Source of the DNA: Bacteroidales bacterium
Lineage (GTDB): Bacteria; Bacteroidota; Bacteroidia; Bacteroidales; F082
Assembly (NCBI GenBank): GCA_027022105.1
Contig: JALVZH010000247.1
Coordinates: forward strand, 1-54,585
Direction: 5' to 3'
Length of the DNA stretch: 54,585 nt
Shown here: positions 49,386 to 54,585 of the stretch, in pieces
Position numbering within the stretch: the stretch's first letter is position 1
Layout of the letters: every line of letters begins with the position of its first letter
Program-made: the position numbers and the translations under genes
The notes under the pieces: generated by a model
What the model saw: only the letters and a program-made list of their open reading frames with translations
What the model was told of the DNA's origin: nothing
Database searches by the model: none

Positions 49386-50408
49386 CTATTTAATAAGGAA
49401 CGTAAACTTATCGAAATTTTTCAGCGCAATACCGGTTCCTCGGGCCACGGCACGCAACGGGTCTTCGGCCACATGTACCGGCAGTTTTGTTTTTTGGTGA
49501 ATCCTCTTGTCGAGGCCGCGCAGCAGCGAGCCGCCGCCGGCAAGATAAATCCCGGTTCGGTAAATATCGGCCGAAAGTTCGGGCGGGGTGTTTTCAAGTG
49601 CATTGAGTACGGCCGCTTCTATTTTAGAAATGGATTTATCGAGGCAGGAAGCTATTTCCGAATAGTTAACCTTAATCTCTTTGGGAATACCCGTAAGCAT
49701 GTCCCTGCCGTGTACCGGATAGTCGTCGGGCGGGTTGTCAAGCTCAGTAAGGGCCGAGCCCACTTCAATTTTAATGCGTTCGGCAGTACGTTCACCAATG
49801 GTGATGTTGTGTTGCTTGCGCATATATTCCTCTATATCAACATTAAAGTCGTCGCCTGCAATGCGGATGGATTTATTGTTGACAATGCCGCCAAGGGCAA
49901 TAACGGCAATTTCGCTGGTACCGCCACCGATGTCCACAATCATGTTTCCGGTGGGTTCCAGCACATCAATTCCGATACCGATGGCTGCCGCCATGGGCTC
50001 GTGAATCAGTTTTATCTCTTTGGCGCCTGCCTGCTCGGCGGAGTCTTTTACGGCACGCTCTTCCACTTCGGTAATGCCCGACGGAATACAGATAACCATT
50101 TTTAGTGCCGGAGGAAAAAGGGTGTTTTTAATCCCTATCATCTTAATCATCTCGCGAATCATGTATTCGGCAGCCTGAAAATCGGCAATCACACCGTCGC
50201 GCAAAGGACGGATGGTTTTGATGTTCTCGTGCGTTTTGCCATGCATCATCATGGCTTTTTTACCAACGGCGATAATTTTTCCGGTACTTCTTTCCAGTGC
50301 CACAATGGAGGGTTCGTCAACCACCACTTTGTCGTTGTGAATGATGATGGTGTTTGCGGTACCGAGGTCGATGGCAATTTCTTTGGTTAAAAAAGAGAAT
50401 AGTCCCAT
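49386..50408 (-). CDS. mreB: Rod shape-determining protein MreB
   Basis: A 340-residue bacterial actin that positions cell-wall synthesis. Phosphate-1 motif DLGTANTIIIH, connect and phosphate-2 motifs (IVDIGGGTSEIAVIALGG), and adenosine motif YLAGGGSLLRGLD are all present. The length is standard. It starts the mreBCD-thpR unit. A TAACTTTA at about 50469-50462 on the minus strand is a possible weak promoter. Confidence 0.97.
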   Translation of the reverse strand: MGLFSFLTKEIAIDLGTANTIIIHNDKVVVDEPSIVALERSTGKIIAVGKKAMMMHGKTHENIKTIRPLRDGVIADFQAAEYMIREMIKMIGIKNTLFPPALKMVICIPSGITEVEERAVKDSAEQAGAKEIKLIHEPMAAAIGIGIDVLEPTGNMIVDIGGGTSEIAVIALGGIVNNKSIRIAGDDFNVDIEEYMRKQHNITIGERTAERIKIEVGSALTELDNPPDDYPVHGRDMLTGIPKEIKVNYSEIASCLDKSISKIEAAVLNALENTPPELSADIYRTGIYLAGGGSLLRGLDKRIHQKTKLPVHVAEDPLRAVARGTGIALKNFDKFTFLIK

Positions 50409-50679
50409 GTTATTTTATGTGTATTATTTATAAACAACTTTTTATTAATCATGAACTTGTTTAAAGTTAATAAACTGCTTGTGAAATAAAATATTGAAAA
50501 CCAGAAAAGTGAATATCTTTTTAATAAACCCACCCCTACACCCCTCCAAGGAGGGGAATAGAGGAATTCATTTTCTGGTTTCCAATATTTTACACTTATT
50601 GTCATTATGTTAGCTTAAAACAACTCCAATATTAAATTGATTCTTTCTTTACATATTAATTTAATCTTAATGGTAAAAG
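50409..50679. other. Intergenic region with a palindromic repeat block
   Basis: Contains ACCCACCCCTACACCCCTCC followed by AAGGAGGGGAA (about 50526-50559), an inverted repeat CCCCTCC/GGAGGGG related to the MITE-like units at 19117-19500. Otherwise AT-rich, with no gene seen between purH and mreB. Confidence 0.6.
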
Positions 50680-52194
50680 TCAATGTTTAAAATGCCTGAT
50701 TCCGGTGAATACCATGGCCAGGCCGTTTTGGTTGCAATAATCAATGGATTCCTTGTCGCGAATGGAACCGCCGGGCTGTATTACCGCCTTAATTCCGGCT
50801 TTGTGGGCAATTTCCACCGAATCGGCAAAGGGAAAAAAGGCGTCGGAAGCCATTACGGCTCCTTCGAGCGGCAGTTCAAAACTTCTTGCTTTTTCGATGG
50901 CCTGTTTTAAGGCATCCACCCGTGACGTCTGGCCGGTTCCCGAACCTACAAGCTGTTTGTTTTTGGCCAGCACTATGGTGTTCGACTTGGTATGCTTTAC
51001 AATTTTGTTGGCAAACAACAGGTCTTCAATCTGGCTTTCCGTGGGTTTTACATCCGTTTTCGGCTGAAGCATCTCTGCGGTTTCGGTAACCCTGTCTTTT
51101 TCCTGCACCAATGCACCGTTTAGCGACGAGCGGAATTGGATTGCCGGAAAATCAAACGATTTTGCTTTCAGAATAATCCTGTTTTTTTTGCTTTTTAAAA
51201 TTTCCAAAGCCTCTTCGTCGTAGCCGGGAGCCAGAATAATCTCGAAAAATATTTTGTTAATCTCTTGTGCCGTAGGTTTGTCAATGGTTCTGTTGGTAAT
51301 CAAAACGCCGCCAAATGCCGAAACGGGGTCGCCTGCAAGAGCATCTTTCCAGGCATCCGTAAGGTTTTCGCGTGAGGCAAGTCCGCAGGCATTGTTGTGC
51401 TTGATAACGGCAAAAGTGGTTTCGTCAAAATCACTGATCAGATTGATGGCTGCATCCAAATCAAGCAGGTTGTTGTAAGAGATGGCTTTGCCGTGCAACT
51501 GTTCGAAAACATCATTCATGTTGCCGAAGAAGTGACCTTTCTGGTGAGGATTTTCTCCGTAACGCAACTCATTCTTCTTATGGATACTCTGTTTAAAAGC
51601 CGGTAATTCGTCTCCGGCAAACCAGTTGAATATCTGTGTGTCGTAATGCGAGCTTACATTAAAAGCTTCGGTGGCAAACCGCTTTCGGTCGGCTTTATCC
51701 GTCGAGCCCTCTTTTTCTTTCAGCAATGTTATCAATTGGTCGTACATGGCCGATGAGGCAACGGTAAGTACATTATTAAAATTTTTAGCAGATGCCCTGA
51801 TGAGGGAAATTCCGCCGATGTCTATTTTTTCGATGATCGCCTGTTCGTCAGTAGTGCTTTTTACGGTCTCTTCAAAAGGATAGAGGTCAACAATTACCAA
51901 ATCGAAAGCCGGAATTTCGTATTCTTCCAACTGTTTCAGGTCGTCATCGTTATCCCTTCGTGCGAGGATGCCGCCAAAGACTTTCGGGTGTAATGTTTTT
52001 ACCCTTCCGCCGAGGATGGACGGAAAACCCGTTAGCGATTCAACGGTCTTTGCTTCAAAGCCGTTTTCCGTAATAAACCGGTATGTGCCGCCGGTAGAAT
52101 ACAATTCAACATTCAGCTCTTTTAATTGTTTTAAAACCGGTAAAAGACCCTCTTTGTTAAAAACCGAAATGAGCGCACGCTTGATTTTTTTCAC
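50680..52194 (-). CDS. purH: Bifunctional AICAR transformylase/IMP cyclohydrolase
   Basis: A 504-residue PurH carrying out the last two steps of IMP synthesis. The IMP cyclohydrolase (MGS-like) domain covers about 1-195 (RALISVFNKEGLLP, LYSTGGT, RVKTLHPKVFGGILARR). The AICAR transformylase domain follows (KNELRYGENPHQ, VIKHNNACGLAS, DPVSAFGGV) and ends GLAMVFTGIRHFKH, the family C-terminus. Motifs are intact. In this phylum it is commonly next to mreBCD, as here. Confidence 0.97.
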   Translation of the reverse strand: MKKIKRALISVFNKEGLLPVLKQLKELNVELYSTGGTYRFITENGFEAKTVESLTGFPSILGGRVKTLHPKVFGGILARRDNDDDLKQLEEYEIPAFDLVIVDLYPFEETVKSTTDEQAIIEKIDIGGISLIRASAKNFNNVLTVASSAMYDQLITLLKEKEGSTDKADRKRFATEAFNVSSHYDTQIFNWFAGDELPAFKQSIHKKNELRYGENPHQKGHFFGNMNDVFEQLHGKAISYNNLLDLDAAINLISDFDETTFAVIKHNNACGLASRENLTDAWKDALAGDPVSAFGGVLITNRTIDKPTAQEINKIFFEIILAPGYDEEALEILKSKKNRIILKAKSFDFPAIQFRSSLNGALVQEKDRVTETAEMLQPKTDVKPTESQIEDLLFANKIVKHTKSNTIVLAKNKQLVGSGTGQTSRVDALKQAIEKARSFELPLEGAVMASDAFFPFADSVEIAHKAGIKAVIQPGGSIRDKESIDYCNQNGLAMVFTGIRHFKH

Positions 52195-52338
52195 AACCCC
52201 TTAATTATTAATGTGTTAAATTATTATACAGCCCGTTATAAATTCTTTTGCAAAATAACAAGAATTTATCAAACCTTTTTTCTTTTACAATAACTTTTTT
52301 AACAAAGAAAAAAATTGTTATTTCGTAAAAAAAACAGA

Positions 52339-53586
52339 ATGCCTTTGTTTCGATTAGTCTGGGAAAGTTTACTCTTTGCATTCAATGCATTAAGGATAAA
52401 CAGGGTAAGAACCATCCTCTCTTTGCTGGGAATTACCATTGGCATTTTTTCCATTATTTCTGTTTTCACGGTTTTCGACAGTCTTCAATACACCATAAAA
52501 TCGGAAATCAATTCGCTTGGCAGCAATGTGCTGTTCATTCAAAAATGGCCCTGGGCCATGGGGGGCAATTATCCCTGGTGGAAATATTACCAGCGTCCTC
52601 AGCCTACCATCGACGAGCTGAAAGAGATTTTAAAACGCAGCAATACTGTGGAAGACGGGGCTTTTATGTTTTCGGTTCGACGGAATATTTACTACCGCAA
52701 CAACAATACCGAGCAAAGCCCGGTGGTGGCCGTATCGCACGATTACAACAAGGTGATGCCTTTCGACCTGCAGCGGGGAAGGTATTTTACCGAAATAGAG
52801 AGCAAAGCTGGAAGAAACAAGGTGATTATAGGTGCCGATATTGCCGCTAACCTCTTTAAAAATAACGACCCCATTGGCAAAAAGATAAAGATATTCGGAC
52901 GTAAACTGGTGGTGATCGGAGTGATAAAAAAGAAAGGAAACGATATTTTCGGGAACTCATCGGACGACTGGGCCATTGTTCCTGCCAATTATGCGCGCAA
53001 CGTGATTAATTTTAACAACAGGTTTATCAATACCACTATTATTGTAAGGGCAAAACCCGGGGTTTCCAACGATCAAATGAGGGATGAACTAACCGGCATT
53101 ATGCGCTCCATCCGTAAGCTGAAACCCAAAGCTGACGACAATTTTGCCATTAACGAAACCAACCTGATTACCAAAGGGTTTGACCAGCTTTTCGGGGTTA
53201 TAGCGGTGGTAGGCTGGATTATAGGAGGGTTTTCGCTGCTGGTGGGCGGCTTTGGCATTGCCAACATTATGTTTGTTTCGGTAAAAGAGCGTACCAACCA
53301 AATAGGGATTCAAAAAGCATTAGGCGCTAAAAACTCGTTTATCCTGATGCAGTTTTTGTTCGAAGCCATATTTTTGGCACTGCTGGGCGGAATCATCGGT
53401 TTGCTGATTGTTTTTCTGCTCTCTTTCGGCATGACATCACTGCTTGGATTTAAGATTATTCTGAACATTAACAATATCATTCTGGGGCTTTCTGTTTCGG
53501 CGCTTATCGGTTTCATGTCAGGCTTTATTCCGGCATGGTCGGCTTCGCGCCTCGATCCGGTGGAGGCCATGAGAAGCAATTTTTAA
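52339..53586 (+). CDS. MacB-type ABC transporter permease
   Basis: A permease of about 415 residues with the MacB/FtsX topology: one N-terminal helix (about 21-42, RTILSLLGITIGIFSIISVF), a periplasmic core domain (about 45-265, with the ADIAANLFKNNDPIGKKIKI block), and three C-terminal helices (about 285-310, 335-360, 375-400) ending PVEAMRSNF. The first ATG of the frame is at 52339; a TTG at 52315 is less likely. No ATPase or adaptor gene is adjacent. Members export peptides, lipoproteins or antibiotics, or transmit signals through the membrane. Confidence 0.9.
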   Translation: MPLFRLVWESLLFAFNALRINRVRTILSLLGITIGIFSIISVFTVFDSLQYTIKSEINSLGSNVLFIQKWPWAMGGNYPWWKYYQRPQPTIDELKEILKRSNTVEDGAFMFSVRRNIYYRNNNTEQSPVVAVSHDYNKVMPFDLQRGRYFTEIESKAGRNKVIIGADIAANLFKNNDPIGKKIKIFGRKLVVIGVIKKKGNDIFGNSSDDWAIVPANYARNVINFNNRFINTTIIVRAKPGVSNDQMRDELTGIMRSIRKLKPKADDNFAINETNLITKGFDQLFGVIAVVGWIIGGFSLLVGGFGIANIMFVSVKERTNQIGIQKALGAKNSFILMQFLFEAIFLALLGGIIGLLIVFLLSFGMTSLLGFKIILNINNIILGLSVSALIGFMSGFIPAWSASRLDPVEAMRSNF

Positions 53587-53588
53587 AA

Positions 53589-53628
53589 AACCTGACGGAT
53601 TGAAGACAGATTACGGGGCAGGTTGACG
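53589..53628. repeat. Mosaic repeat piece
   Basis: AACCTGACGGATTGAA (53589-53604) is identical to 348-363, 3 bp after the permease stop. A CAGGTTGACG follows at about 53622, a degenerate inverted arm. Confidence 0.55.
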
Positions 53629-53696
53629 ATTAAATAAACGGTAGTAGTTGCAACTTGTGACCGGTAATGTTAGTGACATGACAAAGCCGGTTCTTC

Positions 53697-54585
53697 TTAC
53701 CCTCTTACAAACAACGCTTTCATAATTTCACCGGCCATCTTCGGGTTTTCTTTCAAGCGGCGGGTTGAATAAGCAAACCAGTCTTCGCCAAAGGGGACAT
53801 AAACACGCAGCCTGTGTCCTTTATCGATGATTGATTTACGCAATCCCGGTGTTACACCGTACAGCATCTGAAACTCATACTGTTCATTTTTGTAATTGTA
53901 TTTTTCAAGAAGTTTATAGGATTCGTTTACCAAAAAAGAGTCATGAGTGGCAATGCCCGGATACATACCTTTTTGCAACATCAGTTCCAGGTCTTCGAGA
54001 TAATGCTTGTTTATCTCATCATGATCTTTGTAAGCAATAGATGCCGGTTCCACATAAATACCTTTGCAAAGACGGAAATTCAACGGGATTTCTTTTGTAT
54101 GCAAATCCGAAAGGGCAAGAATGTCATCGTATGTCCTTTTAAGGTATGCCTGCAGTACCAATCCCACATTGGCCGGAAACTCTTTTTTTAATCTTCGGAA
54201 AATATCAATTTCCATATCGGTACATTCGGAATCTTCCATATCAATACGTACAAAGTTGTTGTAGCTTGCCGCTTTGGCTACAATCTCCCGGATGTTTTGG
54301 TAACATACCTCTTTATCTAAAAGTAGTCCGAACATGGTAGGCTTAATGGAGTAATTGCCGTTGATGTTGTTCTTTTGAGCCGTTTCAATAATTTCAATGT
54401 AACGCTCCCGGTTTTTATCTGCTTCATCAAGGTTGGTAATAAATTCTCCCAACAAATCGATGGTAACCATGTAACCTTCGTTGTTCAGGTTTTTGGAAAT
54501 CCGGATGGCATCATCTAACCTTTTTCCGGCAATATATCTGTTTGAAAAAAGCCACACAAGATTTTTGGGCATAAACGGCAATATT
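53697..54585 (-). CDS. Proline dehydrogenase, 5' end beyond the window
   Basis: At least 294 residues of a monofunctional proline dehydrogenase (PutA PRODH domain) that oxidises proline to pyrroline-5-carboxylate with FAD. TIM-barrel motifs seen are DLLGEF, IKPTMFGL, VRIDMEDS, LQAYLKRTYDD, LCKGIYVEP, ATHD, and the substrate-binding YSTRRLKENP near the C-terminus. The frame runs to the window edge with no ATG before NRYIAGKRLDDAI that would give the usual N-terminus, so the start is outside. The near-edge in-frame TTG is not accepted as the start. Confidence 0.92.
   Translation of the reverse strand, partial: ILPFMPKNLVWLFSNRYIAGKRLDDAIRISKNLNNEGYMVTIDLLGEFITNLDEADKNRERYIEIIETAQKNNINGNYSIKPTMFGLLLDKEVCYQNIREIVAKAASYNNFVRIDMEDSECTDMEIDIFRRLKKEFPANVGLVLQAYLKRTYDDILALSDLHTKEIPLNFRLCKGIYVEPASIAYKDHDEINKHYLEDLELMLQKGMYPGIATHDSFLVNESYKLLEKYNYKNEQYEFQMLYGVTPGLRKSIIDKGHRLRVYVPFGEDWFAYSTRRLKENPKMAGEIMKALFVRG

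Noticed and set aside
41925-53586. TolC-family protein and MacB-type permease as one efflux operon
   Set aside because: They are 9 kb apart with unrelated genes between, and no adaptor or ATPase gene is seen, so only a loose functional link can be proposed.

Overview
The window looks like a chromosomal segment of a Bacteroidota species, most likely class Bacteroidia (a Bacteroidales/Marinilabiliales-type organism). The evidence is internal. Three secreted proteins end in type IX secretion (T9SS) type A sorting domains, there are GldN-like and GldH-like lipoproteins, and there is a TonB receptor with a carboxypeptidase-regulatory-like N-terminus. Several genes are preceded by the Bacteroidetes -7 promoter box TAnnTTTG, Shine-Dalgarno sequences are rare, and the sets glgA-like/DUF4270/glmS and purH/mreBCD are present. 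No rRNA, confident tRNA, CRISPR array or complete insertion sequence was seen.

Layout. 1-1435: non-coding mosaic repeats, including two near-identical 336-bp copies. 1436-4962: lipoprotein plus secreted M4 metalloprotease. 5207-9230 (minus): RelA/SpoT-type (p)ppGpp enzyme with a degenerate hydrolase site, FloA, NfeD-like protein, ClpS. 9308-12938: accessory AT-rich island with a broken Rpn-type nuclease gene, an unknown secreted protein, a four-helix membrane protein and an orphan RHS-HINT gene broken by two homopolymer frameshifts, with a duplicated 77-bp upstream sequence. 13102-19048: radA, a dus-family gene, an MBL hydrolase and polA. 19117-19500: two MITE-like units ahead of a Fic gene. 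20451-23354: ROK-family protein, outer-membrane protein, GldN-like lipoprotein, Lys/Cys-rich secreted peptide. 23507-25504: RprXY-like two-component system.

25520-31713 is a continuous minus-strand run: a T9SS repeat protein, a cytosolic-type amidase with SH3 domain, three small membrane/coiled-coil proteins, a DASS transporter and an EamA transporter. The first five of these form an unusual envelope-directed cassette. 31877-36774: helical-repeat protein, GldH-like lipoprotein, glmS, DUF4270 lipoprotein and a half-length glycogen synthase-like protein. 37533-39666: a second RprXY-like system. 39741-41871: a predicted small RNA with terminator, then dnaG. 41925-44004: TolC-family protein, rplU, rpmA. 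44137-47180: T9SS protein and TonB receptor. 47473-52194: purH, mreBCD, thpR. 52339-end: MacB-type permease and a proline dehydrogenase cut by the window edge.

The most notable signals are: (i) the same three-box GTTAA direct repeat with 10 then 11 bp spacing upstream of both histidine-kinase operons, with matching TAATTTTG promoter boxes; (ii) a free-standing promoter/hairpin/terminator unit of about 100 nt upstream of dnaG; (iii) the amidase/membrane-protein cassette; (iv) the doubly frameshifted RHS-HINT gene whose restored end overlaps a membrane protein start; and (v) a mosaic family of palindromic intergenic repeats scattered over the window.
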